DNA of 64,000 nucleotides from Streptomyces sp. NBC_01276 (GTDB lineage: Bacteria; Actinomycetota; Actinomycetes; Streptomycetales; Streptomycetaceae). Location of the stretch: positions 2,976,001-3,040,000 of the forward strand of contig NZ_CP108442.1 in assembly GCF_041435355.1 (NCBI RefSeq), read 5' to 3'. Positions 55,616 through 63,746 of this stretch are shown here, in pieces. The stretch's first letter is position 1. Every line of letters begins with the position of its first letter. The notes under the pieces are model-generated. The model was not told where the DNA came from and did not search any database. It saw only the letters and a list, made by a program, of their open reading frames with translations. Both the position numbers and the translations under genes were made by a program.

Positions 55616-56817
55616 GTCGACAGGATGACGTGGGGCAGGAAGCGGGCGTACTCGTCCGTGACCGGCCCCGCCGATTCCCTGATCCCCAGGCCCGCCGCCT
55701 CCTCCTCGACCACCCAGGCGCCGAGGACGACCCGGTTGCCGTCGAAGTCGGGCAGCGGCGCCAGCGCCTGGAAGACGTACGTCTCCCCCTCGGCCGGGAC
55801 GAAGGGCCCGCCCTCCCCGCCCGGTCCGTGGAGGGTGACCCCTGCTCCCTCGCGGCCCAGCAGGGGCTTGGCCGCGTAGCCGGCCGAGTCGGCCCCGGCG
55901 AGTTCGCGCGGGCCGTCGAGGTAGGCGGGCAGCAGGTTGGGGTGCTCGGGGAAGAGCTCCCACAGGACCGCCAGCAGCGCCTTGTTCGCGAGCAGCATCT
56001 TCCACAGGGGCTCGATCCAGGCGGTGGTGCCGGAGCCGCCCCCGTGGTCGTAGGTGTCCAGGACCTGCGGGCCGAAGGTGTCCTCGGCCAGCCACTCCCA
56101 CGGGTAGAGCTTGAAGCAGCCGCGGATGAAGCGGAGCCTCTCGTCGACGAACCGGCCCGAGAGGCTGTCCCAGCCGATCTGTTCGACCGACAGGGCGTGG
56201 GTCTCCAGGCCGGCCTGTTCGGCGGTCTCCTGGAGGTAGGCCACCGTCATCAGGTCCTCGCCGAGCTCGTCGGTCTCGGAGTGCGCGAAGTGCAGCGGAC
56301 CGGGCGGCAGCAGCTCAGCCTGGCGGCGCCAGGCCTCGACGAGCCGCTCGTGGAGGGAGTTCCACTGGTCGGCGCCGGGGAAGCGCTCCTCCATCCAGAA
56401 CCACTGCGGGCTCGCCGCCTCCACCAGGGAGGTGGGGGTGTCGGCGTTGTACTCCAGCAGCTTGGCCGGCCCGTCGCCGTCGTAGCGCAGGTCGAAACGG
56501 CCGTAGAGGGAGGGCTGTTCGGCGCGGCGGTGCCAGGACTGGGCGATCAGGCCGGCCAGCTTCGGATCGGTGATGCCGAGGTCCGCGAAGCGGTCGTGCT
56601 CGACGATGTGCGCCGCCGCGGCCAGGCACATGGCGTGCAGTTCCTCGACGACCTCCTCCAGCGCCTCGACCTCCGGGAGGGAGAAGGAGTAGTACGCGCT
56701 CTCGTCCCAGTAGGGACGCAGGGAGTCGTCGGGATAGCGGGTGAGGGGGTAGATCAGGCCCTGTGCCTCGACGGTCTTCTGCCAGTCGGGGCGGGGTTCG
56801 ATGGTGTGGCGTCGCAT
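55612..56817 (-). CDS. Glutathionylspermidine synthase-like ATP-grasp protein (YgiC-like)
   Basis: A 401-residue GSP_synth family protein. It has YGRFDLRYDGDGPAKLLEYN near residue 104, TPTSLVEAASPQWFWMEE, and late ATP-grasp residues in AAKPLLGREGAGVTLHGPG. E. coli YgiC is the nearest well-known relative, with an unknown peptide-ligase role. Its neighbour is a small lipoprotein, mirroring the ygiB-ygiC pair. Confidence 0.88.
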   Translation of the reverse strand: MRRHTIEPRPDWQKTVEAQGLIYPLTRYPDDSLRPYWDESAYYSFSLPEVEALEEVVEELHAMCLAAAAHIVEHDRFADLGITDPKLAGLIAQSWHRRAEQPSLYGRFDLRYDGDGPAKLLEYNADTPTSLVEAASPQWFWMEERFPGADQWNSLHERLVEAWRRQAELLPPGPLHFAHSETDELGEDLMTVAYLQETAEQAGLETHALSVEQIGWDSLSGRFVDERLRFIRGCFKLYPWEWLAEDTFGPQVLDTYDHGGGSGTTAWIEPLWKMLLANKALLAVLWELFPEHPNLLPAYLDGPRELAGADSAGYAAKPLLGREGAGVTLHGPGGEGGPFVPAEGETYVFQALAPLPDFDGNRVVLGAWVVEEEAAGLGIRESAGPVTDEYARFLPHVILST

Positions 56818-56824
56818 GGTGCGC

Positions 56825-57202
56825 TCAGCCGCCGGAGGAGCCGGTGTGGCTGCTGCCGCCGATGCCGCCGCGGGTGACGGCCGACTTGTCGAAGCTGCCG
56901 CCGGAGACCTTGCCCTTGCTGACCGTGCCGCCGTAGTAGTAGGCGCCGCGGCCCCCGCTGCCGCACTCCTTCATGTTCAGGTGGTCCAGGGACGACCGGG
57001 AGGCGCAGCGCTTGTCCGGCTCGTCGCTGCTGCCGCACGCCACGAGGGTGGCGGCGAGCAGGCCCATGCCGCCGAGGGCGACCGCGCCGGAGCGCATGCG
57101 GCGTCGCGCGACGGTGCGGCCCGCGATGCCTGTGGTGCTTGTGGTGCCTGTGCTCGCGGTACTGCCGGTCGTGCCTGTACTGCCGGTCGGGCTGCTGTCC
57201 AT
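56825..57202 (-). CDS. Small secreted lipoprotein (YgiB-position partner)
   Basis: A 125-residue protein. A Thr/Ser/Gly-rich N-terminal tail precedes a basic stretch (ARRRMRSGAVALGGMGLLAA) and a lipobox LVAC near residue 56. The mature part is glycine/serine-rich (YYYGGTVSKGKVSGGSFDKS). It could start at the internal Met of RRMRSGA, giving a normal lipoprotein signal. It lies 7 bases upstream of the YgiC-like gene. No known domain is seen; partnership is inferred from position. Confidence 0.7.
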   Translation of the reverse strand: MDSSPTGSTGTTGSTASTGTTSTTGIAGRTVARRRMRSGAVALGGMGLLAATLVACGSSDEPDKRCASRSSLDHLNMKECGSGGRGAYYYGGTVSKGKVSGGSFDKSAVTRGGIGGSSHTGSSGG

Positions 57203-57300
57203 GGCCGACAGACTAGATCGGGGCGCGGGGGGGATGGAATCCGGCCGTCGTCACACCCTTGTCACGGGTGGGCGCCCAGGTCGGGGCCTAGAGTCGGTTC

Positions 57301-58128
57301 GTGTTGATTGGGATGCTTTGCGCGCTGGGTGCGGCCGTCTGCTTCGGTACGGCGTCGGTGCTCCAGGCCGTCGCGGCGCGGGCCGCGGAGCCGGGCACGG
57401 GCTCGGGGGTGGACACCGCGCTGTTCCTGCGGGCCGTGCGGCAGTGGCGGTACCTGGCCGGGCTCGGCCTGGACGCGGTCGGCTTCGTGCTCCAGATCAT
57501 CGCCTTGCGGCACATCCCGATCTACGCGGTGGGCGCGGCGCTCGCCTCCAGTCTGGCCGTCACGGCGGTGGTCTCGGCGCGGCTGCTGCGGGTGCGGCTG
57601 TCGGGGCTGGAGTGGGGTGCGGTGGGGGTGGTGTGCGCAGGGCTGCTGATGCTGGGGCTGGCGTCCGGTGAGGAGGGCTCCGAGACCGGTTCGTTCGCGC
57701 TGAAGCTGGGGCTGTTGGCGGTGGCGGGGCTGGTGTTGCTGGTGGGCGCGGCGGCGGGCCGGCTGCCGGACCGCTCGCGGGCGCTGGTGCTGGGCCTGGC
57801 GGCGGGGACGGGCTTCGGGGTGGTGGAGGTGTCCGTCCGGCTCGTCGACTCCTTCTCCCGGCAGGAGCTGCGCAACCCGGCGCTGTACGCGCTGTTGCTG
57901 GGCGGCGCGGCGGGCTTCCTGCTCCTCACCTCCGCCCTGCAGCGCGGCTCGGTGACGGCCGCGACCGCCGGCCTGGTCCTGGGCGAGACGATCGGCCCGG
58001 CGGTGGTCGGCGTGGCCTGGCTCGGCGACAGCACCCGCGAGGGCTTCACCTGGCTGGCGGTGCTCGGCTTCGCGGTGGCGGTGGCCGGGGCACTGGCCCT
58101 GTCCCGCTTCGGCGAACCGCAGGCCTAG
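57301..58128 (+). CDS. DMT-superfamily-like integral membrane protein
   Basis: A 275-residue protein with about nine or ten hydrophobic helices. It opens LIGMLCALGAAVCFGTASVL and has IPIYAVGAALASSLAVTAVV, a layout like EamA/DMT transporters. A KTG/charged active loop is not evident. GTG start. Its stop codon lies inside the left arm of the MITE-like element that follows. Confidence 0.8.
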   Translation: MLIGMLCALGAAVCFGTASVLQAVAARAAEPGTGSGVDTALFLRAVRQWRYLAGLGLDAVGFVLQIIALRHIPIYAVGAALASSLAVTAVVSARLLRVRLSGLEWGAVGVVCAGLLMLGLASGEEGSETGSFALKLGLLAVAGLVLLVGAAAGRLPDRSRALVLGLAAGTGFGVVEVSVRLVDSFSRQELRNPALYALLLGGAAGFLLLTSALQRGSVTAATAGLVLGETIGPAVVGVAWLGDSTREGFTWLAVLGFAVAVAGALALSRFGEPQA

Positions 58129-58292
58129 GGGGTGTCTGACGGATATCCGCGGCGTCGCGACGCCCGGCACGCACTCTCGCCGCACCGACCGAAAGCCCAA
58201 GTACGTCCAGTACGCGGGCTTCCGGTCGGCACGCCGAGAGCACGCACCGGACGCCGCTCCTTCCCCACGGACATCCGTCAGACACCCCCTAG
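58125..58292. repeat. 168-base MITE-like inverted-repeat element
   Basis: The ends are 25-base inverted repeats (CTAGGGGGTGTCTGACGG at the left, its complement at 58275-58292) matching at 24 of 25 positions. The interior holds a second pair of 14-base arms (CCGACCGAAAGCCC, one mismatch) and a GTAC-N5-GTAC centre. No protein is supported. I recall similar stem-loop units scattered in Streptomyces genomes. The following 58293-58449 is plain GC-rich spacer. Confidence 0.75.
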
Positions 58293-58449
58293 CCGGCCGC
58301 CCCGCCACCGCCCCGGCGGGGTGGCCCCCCGGCCCCGGGCGCACCACGCCCGGGGCCGGGGCGGTGCCGGGGCCCGGGGTCCAGTGGCCGGGGCCGGGCG
58401 AAGGGCCCGGGGGGGCCGGGGGCCCGGGGGCCCGGCGGGGCGCGCCGTG

Positions 58450-59865
58450 TCACGGCAGCGCGGCGACCAGGGCGGCGAGGGTCGGGGCGAAGGCGCTGTC
58501 GGACGGGGTGCCGTAGCCGACGACCAGGGCCTCGCGCGGGGGCATCGCCGAGTCGGGGTGGCGGTAGGTGCCCAGGCCCTCCAGCGCCAGGTCCTGCCAG
58601 GCGGCGGACCGCAGCAGGGCCCGCTCCGTGCCCGGCGGGAGGTCCAGTACGGCGTGCAGTCCGGCGGCGACCCCGGAGACCGGGACCCGTCCCGCCACCG
58701 CCGCGACCAGCGCGTCCCGGCGGCGCCGGTAGCGCAGCCGCATGCCGCGCACGTGGCGGTCGTAGGCCCCGGAGGTGATGAACTCCGCGAGGGTGAGCTG
58801 GTCGAGGGCGCTCGAACTCCAGTCGGTCCGGCCCTTGGCCTCCAGCACCTCCTCCAGCAGGTCCGGCGGTACCACCATCCACCCCATCCGCAGCCCCGGC
58901 GCGAGGGACTTGCTGGCGGTGCCGAGGTAGACCACCCGGTCCGGGTCCAGGCCCTGGAGGGCTCCGACGGACTGGCGGTCGTAGCGGAACTCCCCGTCGT
59001 AGTCGTCCTCCAGGATGAACCCGCCGCTGGTGCGCGCCCAGTCCACCGCCGCCGCCCGCCGCTGCGGGGTGAGGGCGGCGCCGGTGGGGAACTGGTGCGC
59101 CGGGGTGAGCAGCACCGCGCCGGTGCGGGGGCCGAACCCCGCCAGATCGGTGGTGCGGGCCCCGGCCCCGTCGACCCACAGCGGGCGGGTGCGCAGGCCG
59201 GCCCCGGCCAGCAGGTCGCGGTGGATGTCGAGGCTGTACCCCTCCACCGCCACCTCCCGCACCCGGCGCGCCCGCAGCACCGCGCCGAGGAGCCGCAGTC
59301 CGTGCGCGAACCCGGAGCACAGCACGATCCGGTCCGGGTCGGCGTACACCCCGCGGGCCCTGGCCAGGTATCCGGCGAGGGCCTCGCGCAGCTCCGGCCG
59401 GCCGCGTACGTCGAGCCCGTAGCCGAAGGCGTCGTTGGGGGCGTCGGTGAGGGCCCGCCGGGCGGCCGCCAGCCAGCCGGCCCGCGGGAACCCGCCGAGG
59501 TCCGGGGAACCGGGGATCAGGCTGTACGAGAGCCCCCGGCGCGCGGGGTGGCGGACCCGCGCGGCGCCCGCGGGGCGGCGCGGCCGGGCGCGTTCGGCGA
59601 CCCGGGTGCCGGAGCCCTGGCGGGCGGTCAGCCAGCCCTCGGCGACGAGCTCCCCGTACGCCTCGGCGACCGTGTTGCGGGCGATCCCGAGGTCGGCGGC
59701 GAAGGACCGGGAGGACGGCAGCCGGGTGCCCGGCGCCAGCCGCCCGCTCCGCGCGGCCTCCCGCAGCTCCTCCGTGAGCGCGGCCCGCAGACCGCGCCCG
59801 CCCCGTACCGCGGCCGACAGGTCCAGATGGAGGTCGGCCCCAAGAGTGGCCCAAGATCCGGTCAT
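58450..59865 (-). CDS. MocR-family (GntR-aminotransferase) regulator
   Basis: A 471-residue fusion. The N-terminal GntR helix-turn-helix (PGTRLPSSRSFAADLGIARN, TVAEAYGELVAEGWL) is joined to an aminotransferase class I fold. It has YSLIPGSPDLGGFPR, TPAHQFPTGAAL and the PLP lysine in VYLGTASKSLAPGLRMGW. Members regulate vitamin B6 or amine genes. It is divergent from the CMD gene with a 17-base dyad at its own start. Confidence 0.9.
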   Translation of the reverse strand: MTGSWATLGADLHLDLSAAVRGGRGLRAALTEELREAARSGRLAPGTRLPSSRSFAADLGIARNTVAEAYGELVAEGWLTARQGSGTRVAERARPRRPAGAARVRHPARRGLSYSLIPGSPDLGGFPRAGWLAAARRALTDAPNDAFGYGLDVRGRPELREALAGYLARARGVYADPDRIVLCSGFAHGLRLLGAVLRARRVREVAVEGYSLDIHRDLLAGAGLRTRPLWVDGAGARTTDLAGFGPRTGAVLLTPAHQFPTGAALTPQRRAAAVDWARTSGGFILEDDYDGEFRYDRQSVGALQGLDPDRVVYLGTASKSLAPGLRMGWMVVPPDLLEEVLEAKGRTDWSSSALDQLTLAEFITSGAYDRHVRGMRLRYRRRRDALVAAVAGRVPVSGVAAGLHAVLDLPPGTERALLRSAAWQDLALEGLGTYRHPDSAMPPREALVVGYGTPSDSAFAPTLAALVAALP

Positions 59866-59882
59866 GGATATGGACCATATCC
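59866..59882. promoter_or_regulatory. Palindrome at the MocR start
   Basis: GGATATGGACCATATCC, eight-base arms around a single A, abuts the MocR start codon and lies in the 46-base gap to the divergent CMD gene. A likely autoregulatory site. Confidence 0.7.
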
Positions 59883-59911
59883 GCGGGCCGCCCGCTCCGT
59901 ACGGTGGTGCC

Positions 59912-60412
59912 ATGACCAACGAAACGAAGACCACCGAACTGGCCGCCGAGCACACCCCCCGCATGAACCTCGCCAAGCACGCGCCCGCGTTCTACAAGGC
60001 CGTCCTCGGCATGGAGATGGCCGCCGTCAAGGGCCTGGACGAGACCCTGGTCGAGCTGGTCAAGATCCGCGCGTCGCAGATCAACCACTGCGCCTTCTGC
60101 CTGGACATGCACACGAAGGACGCGATCGCGCAGGGCGAGACCATCGAGCGGATCGTGCAGCTCTCCGCCTGGGAGGAGTCGCGGCACTTCTACACGGAGA
60201 AGGAGCTGGCGGCGATCGAGCTGACCGAGGCCGTCACCGTCCTGACGGACGGCTTCGTCCCCGACGAGGTGTACGCGAAGGCGGCGGCCCACTTCGAGGA
60301 GGCCGAGCTGGCCCAGCTGATCGCCGTGATCGCGACGATCAACGTGTGGAACCGCATCAGCGTCACCACGCGCAGCGTCCCGGGCCACTACACGGTGGGC
60401 ATGTACAAGTAG
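59912..60412 (+). CDS. Carboxymuconolactone decarboxylase-family (AhpD-like) protein
   Basis: A 166-residue protein with the AhpD-type redox motif in ASQINHCAFCLDMHTKDAIA (CxxC followed by H) near residue 51, then helical VIATINVWNRISVTTR. Such proteins are peroxidase-like or unknown. It is the typical divergent partner of a MocR regulator in Streptomyces. Confidence 0.9.
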   Translation: MTNETKTTELAAEHTPRMNLAKHAPAFYKAVLGMEMAAVKGLDETLVELVKIRASQINHCAFCLDMHTKDAIAQGETIERIVQLSAWEESRHFYTEKELAAIELTEAVTVLTDGFVPDEVYAKAAAHFEEAELAQLIAVIATINVWNRISVTTRSVPGHYTVGMYK

Positions 60413-60469
60413 CCGCACCGCGCGTGCCCCGGCCGTCCTGCGGCCGGGGCACGCCCGTGACCGGGTCGG

Positions 60470-61453
60470 TCACTCCGGCCGGAAGGAGTCCAGGGCCGCC
60501 GTCAGGTGCGCGCGCACCGTCGGGGAGTCCGTGGCCGGTCCGGCCGCCAGCAGCGCCCACCGCTTGCCGTCGGTGGCGGTGACGATCCGCTCCATGCCCC
60601 TGCGGCGGCCGTGGGACTCGGCGCTGTCGTACTCGTAGACCAGTTCGCAGGCTCCGCCCGCGACCGGGTCGAGGGAGACCTGCCGGTAGGCGGGGGTGCC
60701 GTCGTCCAGGCGTTGCGAGGACATCCGCAGCAGCTCGCACGAGCCGGTGGCGGAGTCCTCGGTGACCCGGAAGATCTGGAGCAGGGCGCTGCGGTCACCG
60801 GGCGGGCGGTAGAAGGATCCGCTGCCGGTCTCGTCGTGGCTGGGCTGCCAGCCGGTGGGGACGGCGACCGAGAAGCCGCTCTCGTTGCGCACCACGGTGT
60901 ACCCCGCTCCGGCGCCGGCCGAGGGGGAGGCCGTGGTGCTCGCGCTCGGGCCCGGCGGGGAGCTACGGGGGCCCGTGGGCTCCGTGGTCCGCCCCTGCGA
61001 GGGCGCGCTCGTGGCGGGAGGGCCGGGGGCCGCGGCCGGCTCGCCCTTCCCGCCCAGCAGCATCCACGCCGCGACGGCCGACCCGCCCGCGACGGCCGCC
61101 ACGAGCCCCACCAGCAACGGGGTCCTCCACTGCCCGGCCCCGCCACCGCCGCTGCCACCGCTGCCACCGCCCGGTGTGTACCGCGGGGGCTGCGGTGGCG
61201 GCGGTGGCGGGACCGGGGGGAGCGGCGGGAGCGGCGGCGGGGGCTGCAGGGTCGAGGACGGCTGCGCGGGCCAGAACCCGTACCCGGGCGGCGGCGCGGC
61301 CGGCAGGGTCGAGGGCTCGGCGGCGGACGGGTCGGCGGACAACGGATCGGCGGCCGACGGATCGGCGGCCGGTCCCGGCTGCGCGCCCCACTCCCACCGC
61401 TGCGACTGCGAGTTCCACCAGGGGGCGCCGGAAGCGCCGTCGGGCGAGGACAC
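60470..61453 (-). CDS. Proline-rich single-pass membrane protein
   Basis: A 327-residue protein. It has an N-terminal WW-like tip (PWWNSQSQRWEWG), then a long Pro/Ala-rich cytoplasmic part and one membrane helix (LLVGLVAAVAGGSAVAAWML near residue 113). An extracellular domain (GYTVVRNESGFSVAVPTGWQ, then LDPVAGGACELVYEYDS) follows. The architecture recalls Streptomyces serine/threonine-kinase-linked or DUF-type membrane proteins. No kinase is present. Third gene of the minus-strand run that starts at 63599. Confidence 0.75.
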   Translation of the reverse strand: MSSPDGASGAPWWNSQSQRWEWGAQPGPAADPSAADPLSADPSAAEPSTLPAAPPPGYGFWPAQPSSTLQPPPPLPPLPPVPPPPPPQPPRYTPGGGSGGSGGGGAGQWRTPLLVGLVAAVAGGSAVAAWMLLGGKGEPAAAPGPPATSAPSQGRTTEPTGPRSSPPGPSASTTASPSAGAGAGYTVVRNESGFSVAVPTGWQPSHDETGSGSFYRPPGDRSALLQIFRVTEDSATGSCELLRMSSQRLDDGTPAYRQVSLDPVAGGACELVYEYDSAESHGRRRGMERIVTATDGKRWALLAAGPATDSPTVRAHLTAALDSFRPE

Positions 61454-61456
61454 CGG

Positions 61457-61828
61457 TCAGCCTCCCAGCGAGACGAGCAGTTCGCCCAGGGCGGTGGCCG
61501 CGCTCACGGACTCCACCAGCGGGGCCCAGCGCACCAGCGCCCCGCGCAGCCGTGCGGCGAGGCCGGGCCGGATCTCACCGGCCTCCTCCAGCTCCCCGGC
61601 GGCCTCGTCCAGTTCGGCGTCGAGCGCCGTCCGGTCCTCGCCGCGGGGCAGCCGGACGAGGGCGGCCCGCAGTTCGAGGACGGCCTCCAGCAGCTCCGCG
61701 GCGCCGGGCGCCGCCGCTCCCGTACCGCCGTGGTGCACGGTGTTGGTGTGCCCGCTGCCGCCGATGCTGAAGGCGCTGCCGCTGATCCCGCCGATCCGGA
61801 CCGAGGGCTCTCCATCGTCATTTGCCAC
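61457..61828 (-). CDS. Small protein with N-terminal G/S/H-rich motif and helical body
   Basis: A 123-residue protein. The N-terminal SGSAFSIGGSGHTNTVHHGG is followed by a helical stretch (ELLEAVLELRAALVRLPRGE, then GLAARLRGALVRWAPLVESV), like small effector-associated helical domains. GTG at 61828 has GGAG in front and overlaps the previous gene by 11 bases. The same motif ends the upstream membrane protein. Function unknown. Confidence 0.75.
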   Translation of the reverse strand: MANDDGEPSVRIGGISGSAFSIGGSGHTNTVHHGGTGAAAPGAAELLEAVLELRAALVRLPRGEDRTALDAELDEAAGELEEAGEIRPGLAARLRGALVRWAPLVESVSAATALGELLVSLGG

Positions 61829-63599
61829 CGCTGCTCCCCTTTCCGCCCGCACCGCCGCCGCCGCCGGCGGTGTTGTGGTGTCCTGTGCCGCCGACGCTGA
61901 AGGCGCTGCCGTTCACCGACTGGATGAACACGCCGCCCTCGGCGACGTGGACCGCGCGCTGTGCGAATTCCGCCGTGTGCCAGCCCGCTTCGTGCAGAGC
62001 GACGGTAACCCCGCTGACGACCCGGTCCTGAATCGTTTTCAGATACCGGTCCAGGTCCATGAGGTGGAAGAGGGAGCCGTCCTCCTCCGCGGCGATCTCC
62101 CGCACCGACAGCTCCGGCCCCTCGGGGCGGGCCCCGCCGTGGCCGCCGGTGACGATCCGCCACCAGCTCGCGACGCCGCGGCCGAGGGTGGCGAGGGCGC
62201 CGGTGAAGGAACGGGGGGTGGCGGCGAGCGCCGCGACGGCCTTGCCGAACCAGGTGTTGTGCAGGAGCCGGTGGGCCTCCGCGTCGGCCCGCTGGAACCG
62301 GGTGCGTACGGGGAGCAGTACGTGCGGGGCCACTTCCAGCATCAGCATGCGGCCCTGGGTGTGGACCCGGACGAAGACGGTCACGACGAGGTTCTCGTCC
62401 CAGCCGCCGACCCGGACGCGCAGGAAGTGCCTGCGCCGCTCCCCGCCCTCCTCGATGGCGCCGGAGCGGTGTTCGGCGAACTGCCGCGGGCTCAGCGGGG
62501 CCGCGTCCCGGTGCGGCAGGCCTCCGGCCGGGAGGAAGACGCACTCGTCGACGACCAGTTCGCGCAGCCGGTCCAGGACGGCGGCCTCGGCCTGCGGGGA
62601 GCCGTGCGGGGACGGTACGCGCAGGGCGTGCAGCAGCGGCACGATGCGCCCGACGATGTGGGCGTTGGTGACGGCCTGCGGCGTGCGGTCGGGGCCGAGG
62701 TCCTCCCGGGGGCGCAGTTCGACGGACAGCTGCCAGGGCCGGAAGGCGTCCCCGGCCCCGGTGAAGGGGCCGTTGATGTCGTACATGACGAGCGGGGCGT
62801 GCTGTTCGGCCCGGATCCGGTCGCGGACGCGGGCGTAGCGCACGCCCGGCGAGGCCTCGGCGGGATCGCCGGACTGCTCGGCGTAGCGCTCCGGGGACAG
62901 CTCGGTGGCGACGATGCGGGCGGCGTGCCCGCGCTGGAGCCCGACGACGGCCACGACCGCGGCGAAGACGACGGGGGCCAGCCACAGCGCGGCGGGCACG
63001 CCGTCGTCGTACGGGTAGCCGCCGGGGTCACCGCCGAATCCGCTGCCGTAGCGGCCGTCGGGGACGCCGGGGGTCACGAGGTCGCCGACGCCGGGGAAGA
63101 AGAAGCCGGCGAACTCGCCCAGGGGGCCGTGCAGGGAGATCCAGACGCCCACCAGGACCGCGGCGAACGACCACCAGGCGTAGATCCGGACCAGTACGGA
63201 CAGGAAGCGCAGCAGGACGTTGCTCCGGGCACGGAGCCAGCGGGCGAGGCTCAGCAGCACGAAGGGGAACAGCAGCAGGGCGAGCAGGCCGCCGGTCAGC
63301 AGCGAGCCGACGAACCAGGCGCCGAGGACGCCTGCGGCCCAGGCGAGTTCGATGCGGCGGGCGCGCAGCGCGTGGGCCAGGACCCGGGCCGCGTCGAATC
63401 CGTAGGACGGAGCGGCGATGCGCTCCTCGTGCACGAAGAGTTCGTCGATCACCCGGTCGCGGTACGCCGCGTCGAGGTAGGTGCCCGCGCACAGCAGGCG
63501 GCCGGCCTCGCTGACGGCGGGATGCACGGGCGGACGGCCGGCCCGTTGGTCCGTCCGGGCGTCACCGCCGGGCTGAGGGGGAATCAGGTGACCGGTCAC
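61818..63599 (-). CDS. Multi-pass membrane protein with C-terminal G/S/H-rich motif
   Basis: A 593-residue protein. Two helices near 85-125 (WAAGVLGAWFVGSLLTGGLL, ALLLFPFVLLSLARWL), a third near 135-155 and one near 203-223 precede a large soluble domain (about 240-560). No recognised catalytic motif was found there. The C-terminal tail contains NGSAFSVGGTGHHNT and a glycine-rich end. It is translationally coupled to the downstream small protein. Confidence 0.75.
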   Translation of the reverse strand: MTGHLIPPQPGGDARTDQRAGRPPVHPAVSEAGRLLCAGTYLDAAYRDRVIDELFVHEERIAAPSYGFDAARVLAHALRARRIELAWAAGVLGAWFVGSLLTGGLLALLLFPFVLLSLARWLRARSNVLLRFLSVLVRIYAWWSFAAVLVGVWISLHGPLGEFAGFFFPGVGDLVTPGVPDGRYGSGFGGDPGGYPYDDGVPAALWLAPVVFAAVVAVVGLQRGHAARIVATELSPERYAEQSGDPAEASPGVRYARVRDRIRAEQHAPLVMYDINGPFTGAGDAFRPWQLSVELRPREDLGPDRTPQAVTNAHIVGRIVPLLHALRVPSPHGSPQAEAAVLDRLRELVVDECVFLPAGGLPHRDAAPLSPRQFAEHRSGAIEEGGERRRHFLRVRVGGWDENLVVTVFVRVHTQGRMLMLEVAPHVLLPVRTRFQRADAEAHRLLHNTWFGKAVAALAATPRSFTGALATLGRGVASWWRIVTGGHGGARPEGPELSVREIAAEEDGSLFHLMDLDRYLKTIQDRVVSGVTVALHEAGWHTAEFAQRAVHVAEGGVFIQSVNGSAFSVGGTGHHNTAGGGGGAGGKGSSGGK

Positions 63600-63652
63600 C
63601 GGCCGACCTTATTTTCCACCTACACGCACCCGACAGGTGAAAACACGCCAAA

Positions 63653-63680
63653 GCGCCCCGGTCGCGTTTGACCGGGGCGC
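63653..63680 (-). terminator. Terminator after mdh
   Basis: An eleven-base perfect stem, GCGCCCCGGTC, with a six-base loop, 66 bases past the mdh stop. It also separates mdh from the membrane-protein operon. Confidence 0.7.
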
Positions 63681-63746
63681 AAGGACGTTCGTACAGGTCA
63701 GACGATCAGATCAAACGATCGGACCGGCCGTCCTGCCGGGTATGGC

